From Prostheceraeus crozeri (Eukaryota; Platyhelminthes; Polycladida; Euryleptidae): a stretch of 64,000 bases of DNA. Below are positions 33,940 to 44,445 of this stretch, in pieces; position 1 is the stretch's first letter; every line of letters begins with the position of its first letter. The stretch covers positions 1 to 64,000 of the forward strand of contig CAJQUW010005321.1 of the NCBI GenBank assembly GCA_907163375.1, written 5' to 3'. Below the pieces are notes generated by a model. The model searched no databases, was not told where the DNA came from, and was given only the letters and a program-made list of their open reading frames with translations. Position numbers and translations under genes: made by a program.

Positions 33940-36570
33940 AATTTGCTGTCAAGACCACGGTAGCGCTCGCTGCAGTTTATGATGTCTGTATGTTTTAGAT
34001 GCATAATATTGCTTAGAGAATCGAATCAAACGCATTTGATAAATCTATGAAACTTGCATGTAAGGAATGTTTACAATTTTTGTAAATTTGAAATATTTCT
34101 CTTATTATATAAATTTTGTCCATTGTTGAGCTTCCCTTTAGAAATCCTCTTTGATTTAGATGAATGAAGTCATTTTCTTTTAGTTATTGATTTAATCTTT
34201 CATTCAAAATTTTCGTTAACAATTTTTTGACATTTGACCCTAAATTTATAGGTCCATAGCTAGAGGTAACGTTCTTGTCTTCTTTTTTGTATAGAGGTAG
34301 CATCCAACTTTCAGCAGATGGGATTTCATCTTCATTATTTAGTAATTGGTTGAATAATAGCAGCAATATAGGTTCTCTGATAAAGGGTTTTCTGATGAAG
34401 CATCTTTGATGCAATCGCATCTGGCCACTTAATTTGCCGTTTTTTTGTAGCATTCAAATGCTTTTTTAGTTCATTTATTGTTATTTCTTCATCCAAAATT
34501 TCATTTGAAATTGCAGATGTTGGCTCGATTGCTGCTTTACTTGTCATGGACTGCAAAGGTATATCGGCATTCTTTAATTCGCTTAAGAAATTATAGCTGA
34601 GCTAAAATTACTTGTGATGTATTTTTTCTTCTTGTTGTTTATTAAATGCCAGTATGTCTCATGATATTTATTTTCTTTCGCAATTATCAATTTTTCTAAA
34701 TTATCATTTTTCATTTTCGCTTTTTTCTTATTTCTTTTTGCAATTTTTTTCTTGAATACATCAGTATCCGTAAACATTCATTAGATTTGTCTTTTTATAT
34801 ATTGTTTGTCTTTTTATATAATCTTTTCTGCAAATTTTCATTAATTTTGTTATATTTTTAGAATATTTTGATCTATGAATTATTTTTGTAGAATGATGTG
34901 CGCAATTTCTAATTGTTATCAATTCTCTATATATCTCATTCGTATTCATAGAATTGATTATTAACCCATTTGATAATTCTAAGCCTTTTAAATTATAAAT
35001 AAAAAGAGCCACGAAATTCATAATGATCAATTAGCACGAGGCCTTTCGTCAAATCTCAAGGGGTGCCAACTTTGGACAGAAACAAATCTTAGATGCAAAC
35101 TTAGATATAAAATTGGAATCATTCATAACAGATACTTAGGAAAATATAGAGATATCCTTATACATGAACATAATAGAAATCAAAGCATAGCAATACTGTA
35201 AGACAAACTATACAACCTAGTGCTCATAGAAAGCATAAAAAATGAAAAAAATGAAGAAATCTACCACGGAAGGAAAAGACTAGCTATAAAATCTTTTGAG
35301 CACAAAGATCTGGACTCCTTCGTCTGATAATGAGGGCGCGCCTCTATAATTGAAAGGATGTCATACCGCGCGCACTTGTATATCACAGAAAACCTTCTTC
35401 TGGCATCAGTCGAGGAAGCATCACAAATTTGGAGATGTCGAGTAACACTGCTGGATGGAATGTTTGTCGATCTTGGGGGACACTTCTGAGGTTTATCAAG
35501 CCATTTTGGGACGTGTTTTGACACTCTCTCTCTAAGACATCTTGTCGTCCTCCCAATATACCTGCAATATTTCGTGGCTCTTTTTATTTTTCGCAAACTT
35601 TCATTAGACTTGTCTTTTTTACATGTTGCAACATGTTTGTCTAACAACAATGCAGACAACATGTTTGTCTGCAACAATATTCTAAACATATTCGGACTGT
35701 TTTCTTTCGTCCATTTGCAAGGAAATATTCGCTTATACTGAAATGTTGGATTCGATATCCTCGATTTCTTCTCGAATGGTATTTTTAGTTTAATTTTTAT
35801 CTGTGAATGATCAGTATACAAAACGGATTACCAATTTCAAATTCGTTTAATAAATTTACTATTGATTCTGATATGATCAAGTAATCAATCATGGATTTTT
35901 TACAACAACATTTTGAATACAGTGAAATGTACACTTTCCGAAACAATCGCTATTCACAAATCTTCCGTTTGTAATAATCAAGTTATAGTCTCATCACAAA
36001 AAGTAAGTGTATCATGGCCATAGTTGTTAATTGTTTTATCTTCTGATTTTCTCTTTGGCAAACCAATTCTTATTGTCGCTTTCAGTACCAATTTTGCCAT
36101 TCAAATCTTCAGTATCATTATGTTCTCCATTTGTGTTCATGAATATGATTTTCGACGTCTTGGTAAAAATCTTAATCTTTATACTTTGATTCCCTGTTCC
36201 TTCTATAGCATGCTATTAAATGCATATTTGGTAAGTATTCGTTATATATATATTTGAAATTTTAGAAATTATCAGTTTTTCATTTTCATTCACGACATTT
36301 TCAAATTCTAGGTTATCCAAGTTGTCCTTTATGTATACTGATATGCCTCTGATGATTCTTCCTGTTTCCATGAATGAATTTCCCATTGTATGTCAACCTG
36401 AATAACTATTTAATATGGGGAAATTATCTTTCTCCTTCAAATGTGTTTCAGAGAAACAGATTATGTCCGCCTCTAAGTCTTTGATCATACCAGCGTCATT
36501 GACTTTATTATCATTTAAGTTTTTTATTTATCTAAAGATAAGGTCTACTCGTAACGACTCGTCGTCTACT
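33940..36570 (-). mobile_element. LINE (APE-type non-LTR retrotransposon), decayed and 3'-truncated
   Basis: Minus strand from right to left. Endonuclease remnants: 'ADIICFSETHLKEKDNF' near 36470, 'GISVYIKDN' near 36340, 'DLNGKIGTESDN' near 36090, 'DYNLIITNGRFVNSD' near 35960, and 'YTDHSQIKIKL' near 35815, the SDH-like end of the domain. Then a linker, then the N-terminal reverse transcriptase: 'LDEEITINELKKHL' (34480), 'KWPDAIASKMLHQ' (GPDxIxxEML block), 'WMLPLYKKEDKNVTSSYGPI' (34280, the xPLYKKGDxxxxxNYRPI block), 'KKLLTKILNERL' (34190), and a remnant of the GFRKGxSTxDxI...F(I/V)DxxKAFD region to about 33950. Stops and frameshifts are frequent. The palm YxDD region and 3' end are missing. 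A GIY-YIG fragment (about 35035-35640) interrupts the linker. Confidence 0.75.
35035..35640 (-). mobile_element. GIY-YIG nuclease fragment inside the LINE linker
   Basis: In the minus-strand frame ending at 35261: 'KYCRYIGRTTRCLRERVSKH' followed by 'VPKWLDK', 'SSVTRHLQICDAS', and a tail 'FSVIYKCARYDILSIIEARP'. This is the pattern of the GIY-YIG endonuclease at the C-terminus of Penelope-like and similar retroelements: Y-(V/I)-G-(R/Q)-T...L..R...H, then S-x-(V/I)-xxHL. It separates LINE endonuclease from LINE reverse transcriptase, so it is a secondary insertion or a chimera. Next to it, at 35633-35690, 'acatgtttgtct' is directly repeated. On the opposite strand 35090-35330 is also open with protein-like content (DILIHEHNRNQSIAIL) that I do not recognise. 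Confidence 0.6.
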
Positions 36571-36599
36571 GCTGAACGTACGAAAATAGCCTAACTAAC

Positions 36600-37410
36600 T
36601 ACCTAAAAAATCGCATGAACAGTGTCTCCAGTCGGTGTTCAGGTAGAACAGAACAAGACGAATCTTTAAAAGCCCTTCACCACCGCTTCAGACAAAATGG
36701 TTTCTCCATCAGCGATATCTCTAAAAGTAAGCAGAAAAATAAATGCAGACATACGAACGCCAGTGAAAAGAACGTCGTATGTAAACTTAACTATGTCAGC
36801 GATCTGCTGTAAAAGCAAGTTGCAAAAACTGGTCAAACAACGTGACTCACCTATTCAAATAGTTAATAAACTAAATCATCTACGCCAAAAAACAAAACAG
36901 AAAACACGAAGATTGTACCATCTGCACAAAACTACGTAACAAGTATTCTTGCTCCGACCGGCTTTTAGTCTATAAATTTACTTGCTTATTGTGTGGCGAT
37001 TTTTACATCGGTCAAACTAACCGCCCGTTCACTAATCTGTGTAAAGAACACCAGCGCGGTATCACTAATAAAAACAAGAAAAATGCTCTGTATGAGCACT
37101 TCCGGAAATCTCATGCGGACGAACATGTTCCGTCAATAAACGACATGACCATAGATATCTTGGACAAAAGTGACAATGCCGTTGACTGCCGAAATAGTGA
37201 AGATCGTCAAATTGACAGATTAAGACACGCTATGATACACAAGTACGACTACCAAACTTCTAGCGGTATTAACACATCTCGGTCTCATTGCTATTATAAT
37301 GCGTTGCATTGATGACTGCACGGTCCCACCTTTTGATATGTCTGTGACACGAAGCGCCGTGTTTTTATCTACTCAATTTTATTGTACATAACTTACGAAG
37401 GCAAATAAAG
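36600..37410 (+). mobile_element. Penelope-like element, 3' (GIY-YIG) fragment
   Basis: The plus strand carries 'ALHHRFRQNGFSISDISK', the type of helix preceding the linker in Penelope-like proteins, and a Lys-rich linker. After frame breaks comes the nuclease 'LLCGDFYIGQTNRPFTNLCK' with 'EHQRGITNKNKKNALYEHF' and 'KSHADEH' (36989-37140). The pattern Y-I-G-Q-T..P...R/C-xxEH...SALxEHF...H is the GIY-YIG domain of Penelope-like retroelements. The reverse transcriptase is missing; the piece is 5'-truncated, as is usual for these elements. An aataaa signal lies near 37405. It directly abuts the LINE remnant on its left. Confidence 0.7.
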
Positions 37411-38172
37411 AGAAGAAGTGACCCGCTTGTTTTTAGCACAATGCCAGGAAAATCGAATTACCTCCTGTTCCTAGCCTTCAACATCAATATGCAGATTGTT
37501 TCCAAAAACGATGCCCAACCAACTTTTTAACCTGTGGTTTGCTTTACGATTTCCAAAATATTCTGTTCTAATTGAAACACATGTTTTTAGTGCTTTTTCT
37601 TAAGTTTACCACTGAGATAAATATACAGTTTCCACAAACAGAAAACATGCACGGAAATTGAGTCCGCAAGTCTCCACTGGGACAAGATTTCAGAAAGCTC
37701 AAATACTTGCTTTAATCCGTGGAAAATATTGTAAAAGTATTGTCAGTGTTGATCTTTAACGAAATCTATATTCAAAACATTTTGCAAAATCTAAGTAAAT
37801 ACACTATAATTTGGAATACATTGCTAGAAAATTCAACAATATATACGATGCGCCAGGGTTGAAACCAGGCAGCCGGCGTTACAAACAGCAACGTCAATCA
37901 AAGCAAAATTGATCGTGCGGTTAACTTCAGACAGTGCTCTACAATCCGCGGTCAAGTGCTCAGGCAGCAGGCATCTACTGGTATTACATGTGGTTGCATT
38001 GAAATCCAATCATTCATTTCAACTGATATTGCTTCATGTTTTATATAAACTATCACTTGTATTGAAATTATTTGAGATATCGAATAATCCTACGATAGAG
38101 AGGTTAAGGAACACACACTATTCTTGCAAAAATTCGTGTAGTCGACCAAATGACAGGAGGTCATAGTCATTA
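37411..38172. other. No gene recognised
   Basis: AT-rich DNA. An 85-codon frame at 37909-38166 has no support. Confidence 0.3.
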
Positions 38173-38332
38173 TAGCAACTAAGCAAAAACCAAGCTCCTC
38201 TTTATTTTATAGTCGATTAGCGCTAAAATTATACAGAAGTTGACGGCACTCCGCGTCCCGAACTTTCAAAAATCGATAGAAATATGATAGACGCAAAAAG
38301 AAAGAGGAGACTAATTTTTGCTTAGTTGCTAT
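38173..38332. mobile_element. Short inverted-repeat element (MITE)
   Basis: The ends 'tagcaactaagcaaaaa' and 'tttttgcttagttgcta' are perfect inverted repeats. Homology continues inward for about 30 bp (gctcctctttattttatag versus ctatcat...aaagaaagaggag). The total is 160 bp including a TA at each side, as expected for Tc1/mariner-type non-autonomous elements. Confidence 0.7.
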
Positions 38333-38524
38333 TCATATAGGCTGGAATATAGGATTCTGAGAATTTTATTTGAGATAAAGTAGGTCTAATTCCATGCTTA
38401 AGTTAGCACATTTTTGCTGCTTAAGAAGCAGTTCGCAACATTGGTTCGACGCTTTGGAACTGATTATTTTATCGCATCAAGCTAGCTTTTCTGACGCTAA
38501 ATAACTTATTTCTGTTCTGATTTG

Positions 38525-38640
38525 GTCGATGATTTGCAGGGTTGCCGTGGCGATTGATATTTGAATCCTCACCCCACCCCGTACCCACAGAAAAACCTGT
38601 GGGCATCCCCACAGAATCCCTACACCCCCACAAGATAAGC
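38525..38640 (+). repeat. Repeat with 'ccccacagaatccc' words, copy 1
   Basis: Contains 'cagggttgccgtgg', 'accccaccccgtacccacag' and 'catccccacagaatccc'. The same items occur in opposite orientation at about 40850-40995. Confidence 0.5.
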
Positions 38641-40849
38641 CCTTGATTAGCATGTTGCTCCTGTTCGTATAGAATAATTGATGTCCAATATCTCCATCTC
38701 ACTGGAACTTCTGCACAGCATTCAACGATCAGAAGGCCGCATTTGACTCCAGAGATGCGGAATGGGAGTCCTTGAAGAAAGTCATCGATTGCGTGTTGTA
38801 ACTTTTGTTACTTTTCTTTGCTATCTTCGGTATAGGCCTGTTTCTCTTTAAAATTGTAGTAGCCTATTTTCTATCATTATTGAGCCTTGATTCTGACTTG
38901 CCACCTAGAAATCATTGCATCGAAAATTTAACTAAATGCTCGTTCAAGTAAGGAATAGAGTCAGCCTTGAACACGTATTTGACTTACAACTTTACATTTG
39001 CCTGAATCATTTGGTTGCATTAGCAGATAGGTGTTCTTTATCTATCTCTACTGATTCGCAAGTTTTTGTCGTCTGCTGCTAGCTTACACGTACAGTTTAC
39101 ATAGGTTCTTCTCATTTCGCTCTTAATTCTTTAATGATTCATGAGACATGACACCTTTTTCCTTAAAACTACCATAGAATATTTACCGTAAACGCCTATC
39201 TCGAAATGTCTCTTTTTAATAGTATGACGAAATTGTCTTTATTTCTTTGTTTCTATAAGAAATCGGTTATTGATCAGCTTGTGTTTTTCAAACTCCCTCT
39301 TCTACTCACTTTGGATTTTTGGTTCACTTAACCTAATTATTGACCATGTCGATCCTACTTCATTTGCTACGGGATTACTTTAAGTCTGACTATTACTTTA
39401 AAGGCACAATTTTTGCATTACTGCTCCCTTAAAGGAAACACATTTGTATGAAAATTCAGCAACTACATGTAGACTAAAGGAAACAAGGCCTTATTAAAAT
39501 GTTGAGATGAAATGTTAATACGAGTATGTACTTAGTTCTGCACAACATTCAAGCATTGCATAGTACGCTATCTATATAATTAGCTATTTTGAAATTTCGA
39601 TGTTTCTTATACTCGCCTTTTACCGTTCGCTGTTTTGAGATTCGCTGTTTAACACCAAGCAACCAGTCTACAACAAGTAAAATCAAACCTAAGCTACATT
39701 ACATCGTGTATATATGTGCGAAGAATTCTCTGGAAATATACACACATTCATTTTTAAAGAATTATGCTTAAATTCCTCGGTGTAGACAATCGTGATTAAG
39801 TACAGTAAGCTTCACAAAAGCAAGCATGAATATTTGTCAATATATTTATTTTTGAAATTTATTCTACCATTTGTCTACCAGTGTGATATAGCCATCGTTT
39901 ATTGCTCAGTGGATCATGACATGTTCATATATGTGAATATTCCCGTTTAATATTCGTTAATTTGAATTAATATAGCGATCATTTATAATTCTATCTCCAT
40001 CAATGCCGATAAAGTAGAATATCAAAGGGAGTTTGGCCTTTATGCATCTCAAGTTTAGAATTGTTTCGCAGTAGAAATCGACTGTATACACGTGGTGAAG
40101 GAAAAAATTTTCAATCAATCTAATCTACAATTATGGATATAGACTTCGATGAAAATCATCCTGATTTTCTCGACCACATCATGTCACCGAAGTATTGCAC
40201 AAGAATTTGGAGGATGTTGACCCATTTGTGTGCATTGGTGATGAAATGCAGCACAATGAACCATTAATTGAGGTACACTTAAGTGTACAGTTAAGGATGC
40301 CTATTAGATGAAAATAAAAGTTCTGACAAGTCGCGAACAAGTGAAAAATCTCAGCTTTCATTATAGCAATGCGAGTAGATGGCTTGCAGTTGAATGATTA
40401 GTTGTGAGAAATCTTTATCACACTGTTCATGTGTCCGACGAAAATCATTCAACATTTTCATGTGTCTTGCTTTGTGGTTGAACCCAACACGTCTTCTATA
40501 TCGTAATTAGTTTAAAATCTAGTTTAATAGTGATTAATCACATTTATCACGCAAGCTTAATTTTATCACAAATATTTTTTTCTGAGCTATTTATACTATT
40601 ATAGCAAATATTTGTAAGTCTCCACTCGGCTCTGCAGTAAAGGAACTTGCAGAATTCTTCCACTTAAGACGTCCTTGACACAACTGGAACTGTCATTATA
40701 AGTCATTCAAAATTATTGAACTTGTGTTACTAATGTGAAAATGATCATCATTGATATTTCATGCATGAGATGGGTAGGCTCCGTGATGCTTTGTAATTCA
40801 ACATCGAAGTTGTGTGACATGAATCATCTCTGATTGCTTCTACTGAATG
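38641..40849. other. No gene recognised
   Basis: AT-rich DNA without repeats found elsewhere in the window. Near 40133-40270 two overlapping plus-strand frames (MDIDFDENHPDFLDH; EDVDPFVCIGDEMQHNEP) look protein-like and end before a possible donor (GAG|GTACAC), but they are in different frames, so I do not call an exon. Confidence 0.3.
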
Positions 40850-40995
40850 TCAAAAATATTCAGAATCCCCACAGAATCCCCATAGAAGAGCAATGGGAGC
40901 TGTGCGGATGCCCTCAATACCCATACCCACCCCAAACCCATGGATATCCTCGCAGAATCCCCATTCCCACGGTAACCCTGATGATTTATCGAGAT
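40850..40995 (-). repeat. Repeat with 'ccccacagaatccc' words, copy 2
   Basis: 'cagaatccccacagaatccc', 'cccatacccaccccaaaccc', 'cgcagaatccccattccc' and 'acggtaaccctgatgattta' mirror the copy at 38.5 kb. The open frames on both strands here (40834-41166) are produced by the repeat. Confidence 0.5.
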
Positions 40996-41772
40996 GATAT
41001 GCTCTTGAAACTCGAAGTCTATCTCGGAGATGAGGTCGATCAGATGCATTGCTTCAAATGCTGGAGCTTTTTCAAGCTCAAAGAGGATCGAGGAGTTCGT
41101 TGAGTTCCGTTGGTAATTCTCATGGCTCATCAGCATCATAGTGCGCCAACCACGAGAGCGAAACATCGGTATCCACAGTTAATATGCGATGCAAATCGCA
41201 CTTACAGCTTCATCTAATGTAGATGGTTTCACTGCGTGCGGCCTCAGTTTTCATGTGCCGGTGCTCCCTCAAGAGAGTGCATTAAGTCCTGCCGTCTTAA
41301 GGAGAACATAGAGTAAGAAACGAATTAAAATTGTCATTAAACATGTAAAAAAACAGATACTTTGTATTTAAATGAAAATTTTCCTGTTCCGTTGTATATT
41401 GCCCAACAAATGATTTTCTAAAGGAAATGAAAAAAGATGATTTCAAGTTTGATTATGACTGAAAAATGAGCGAATTTCATGCTCAGACCAATCCTTACCC
41501 AGAGGAAGCAACGGGAAGTCAAATACGAAATGCCCAGTTTTGTGCAATTAGTACTAAAAGCTAGAACAGATTAACACAAGTTGACAAGTATTCCTTTAAA
41601 TATAGCATAAATAAACATTGATCAAAATTTAGATATTAACAAGAAACAACAATAATAAACTCAAGCAAAAACAAAAAACAGACAATAATATGATGCATCT
41701 TTTACAAATATTTCAAAACGCATGTTTTTTCTCAAACCCTCGTTCAAGCACAACATCTGAATCAAGCATCAA
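40996..41772. other. 5' flank of the lectin gene, no exon identified
   Basis: AT-rich. If the acceptor at 41851-41853 is used, the first exon of the lectin gene should lie here or further left, but I could not identify it. Confidence 0.3.
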
Positions 41773-42651
41773 ATGAGGAAACAATTCAACCCCAAGCAAT
41801 CGAATTTTTGTAAAAGAGTAAAAGGATATTTCATTGCCTACTTTCATTTTCAGATACTTTTCTTTACCATCTCAGTGCTTGGAGTCATTGGAGCTCATTC
41901 AACTGTAATATCAGAGAATTTCAAAGGCGAAAAGAAAGATTATTGTCTGGAAGCAAAGGCCAACGTCTTAGCCTCTCCGGGTATATCGCGAATAGATTGC
42001 GCCTTGCAGTGCCTCTCCAGGCTTTCATGCTGTGGATTCATGTTTCGGAAGAACCCAACTCGCTGCCTATTTCTCAATAATTTGCAGTACACCGTGAAGT
42101 TCAGCAATATGCCAAGTGGACGATGCATTCTCTATCGTCGTATGGGGTGTACACCTTGTCCTACATTTTATACAAACACTTTCCGAACTGCTCCAAAGCG
42201 AGTGTTTTACATCTCAAAGGAATCAACAACGTTTGGAGATTCCACAAAATACTGCGCGGATAGAGGAGGGCGTGTGATTGAGCTATATCCACCCACGTTC
42301 ATGAATGAGTATTTGAAAACAATAAGAAATGTATTAAATGCTCCAGAAATAAGCAAAAATCCGAAAATGTGTATGCTTACACACTCCCTCTTCTGCAGGT
42401 CTATTACTGGATTACGGAGGTTAAGTAACGGAAATCAGCTCTGGCCAAATCAGAATGTTCTTTATGATTCCAATGCTTATGGAAGGACAGTGGTTTCGGC
42501 TAGTTATCGTAGCATTTTTCCAGGGACGTCACCATTTACCATGCTTGAGCTTTACTATAATCGTTGGAATCATAGCAAGCTTATTGGATCATATGTGCTC
42601 TCGACAGATGCACATAACACTGCATTGGCGGTGTGCGAATGTACGACATAA
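41773..42651 (+). CDS. Secreted PAN/apple plus C-type-lectin-like protein
   Basis: 292 codons from ATG 41773 to TAA 42649-42651. A hydrophobic stretch at residues about 21-42 (FHFQILFFTISVLGVIGAHS) looks like a signal peptide. Residues about 48-125 have the Cys pattern of a PAN/apple domain (DYCLEAKANV, CALQCLSRLSCCGF, RCLFL, RCILY). Residues about 128-292 form a C-type-lectin-like domain: 'CTPCPTFY', 'RVFYISKESTTFGDSTKYCA', 'DRGGRVIELYPPT', 'LFCRSITGLRRLSNGNQLWP', and 'DAHNTALAVCEC' with the two closing Cys. No EPN or WND calcium/sugar motif is visible, so sugar binding is not shown. The bases ...ctactttcattttcag|ATA at 41853 form a strong acceptor in the same frame, so the real first exon may be upstream and the start at 41773 may be intronic. 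Likely a secreted or surface recognition protein; the partner is unknown. Confidence 0.8.
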   Translation: MRKQFNPKQSNFCKRVKGYFIAYFHFQILFFTISVLGVIGAHSTVISENFKGEKKDYCLEAKANVLASPGISRIDCALQCLSRLSCCGFMFRKNPTRCLFLNNLQYTVKFSNMPSGRCILYRRMGCTPCPTFYTNTFRTAPKRVFYISKESTTFGDSTKYCADRGGRVIELYPPTFMNEYLKTIRNVLNAPEISKNPKMCMLTHSLFCRSITGLRRLSNGNQLWPNQNVLYDSNAYGRTVVSASYRSIFPGTSPFTMLELYYNRWNHSKLIGSYVLSTDAHNTALAVCECTT

Positions 42652-44445
42652 AGCAATGAACATCGGCTGAGCAGAGATGTGACAATTACTTCATCCTTTC
42701 ACCCTTTATTGGCACTCAGTGAGATAGAGAGCGCTTTACCATATACAGCAGTGTTAATGACGATTCAGAACTCGTATACACATGAACATTATAAACTATG
42801 GCACGCCACGGACACACTTTGCCACACTGTAAATACCTGGTAGTCAATTCATGATCTGAGACAGACCAGGAGCAAATTCCATTGAACAAAGTACACTGTA
42901 GGCGGATGTTTCTGTCAAAACGACAATCTTTCCGTTTAATTCACTAAAACATTCGCATTGTATTGTGGATAAATTCGAATAAAATCATGATATCGCTATT
43001 CTTTTTCTGATTAACTTTCAGTTGAGATGCTCATCTGCTAATTCGTCAGTTAGCAAGTACAACCTACTACCTACTATAATTGATCTACAAGTACAGATGG
43101 CCATTGATTAGGATAAATAAACTTCAGATTTTGTTTTCATTATGCTGTTCAAGCGGTAATTTGTATTTGAAATGGGAATGTTTCGTCTCATTTCAGCAAT
43201 TCTTCTGTTAGAATGTCAGTGATCAACTCGAAACGCTAATGTTGCGACCGGTCATGTCATTGTGCAGTTAATAAAATGTCGTCTATACTTAATATTAAGC
43301 GGATGATTAGCTTCATGATCGGTTAAACCTATAAATCAAACTGGGATGAAAAGTTAAGAGCATCAAAGTAATCTCTGAGTTGTTGGACGTTTCTGTGAGA
43401 TTTCATCTCCTCACAATTTGAATTTCAAATTTTTTTGCCAAAGTGGCTTAATGTGACCCATGTGTGGGCACATTGAGCCACTTCTACTTATTACTCTCCT
43501 ATTCAGTTTTATTAGACTTTGTGTATCAGATCTATGGCTTCGGTTCATGAATTATCAAATTTACACAATAACATTCACATAGCTTGAGATCTTCATTGGA
43601 AAAATTATGGCAAATATTTGATATGAAAAAATATATGCATTATTCATCGATTGAGGAACTTTGCTGAGCGTATTAATGCTAAATTTATTGATATACAATA
43701 TTGAAATCATCATTGTGATCATCAATTAAAGCATGCTTGTATATAGGCATGTTACGCATCAAATGTAGACATGAAAGACAGTTGCCTAAGAAGAAAAGTT
43801 AAGAAACCACCAAACACCAAAACAAGAAGCATAAAAATTCAATTTGGTTGACGAGAAAGGAAGGTTTCATTCAAACCCATATCATTTTGATTGAGATCAT
43901 TGATTTGTATCAATTTTTCAATTAACTTTTTCAATGTTGATTCTTCCCATGCTGCCTGGTGCTTTGTTCTCGAAAAGAATTACATTGCACAAAAACGAAT
44001 TACATAACTGCTCAAATACTTCTAAACATTCAATTTGATAGCGATGTAGACCAATTTTTTGTATCATCGCATATCAAAGCAAATCACTTCGTTCATTCAA
44101 TAACAGAAAGTATGAGTATCGAAGAGGAGTGGGGTAATATGAACCATGTTCAAAGTGCCCCATCTTGGGTGGTTCAATGTGCCCCACGTCGCCAACTTTT
44201 CAAAGACGTGCTCGTGCGCAAATAAGGCTGCACTCAACTAATAGATTAATGAAATTGATAAAGAATACTTGAGAAAAATACTGTAATGGAAATACAGTGT
44301 ATACGCAAGGTGTTGGTTGCATTAAAACAAAAGTTCTGATTTTCTGAAAATTGAATTTTTTCATTGAAATTTTGGGAATTCCTGTGAAAAGAACAATGGA
44401 GAGCAAAAATAATCGAAATTATCAGAGGAATCATGGTAGTAATAA
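42652..44445. other. 3' flank of the lectin gene and unassigned DNA
   Basis: Possible polyadenylation signals near 42979 and 43109. A 16-bp imperfect inverted repeat lies at about 43443-43481 (gtggcttaatgtgaccc / gggcacattgagccac); the word ggttcaatgtgccccac recurs at about 44170-44187. An 88-codon frame at 43959-44225 has no support. Confidence 0.35.

Noticed and set aside
40133-40272. Possible plus-strand exon ending at GAG|GTACAC
   Set aside because: The protein-like content is split over two frames, the donor is weak and no partner exon was found.
40834-41166. Overlapping frames of 89 and 108 codons on opposite strands
   Set aside because: Both are produced by the ccccacagaatccc repeat and its flank; no gene features.
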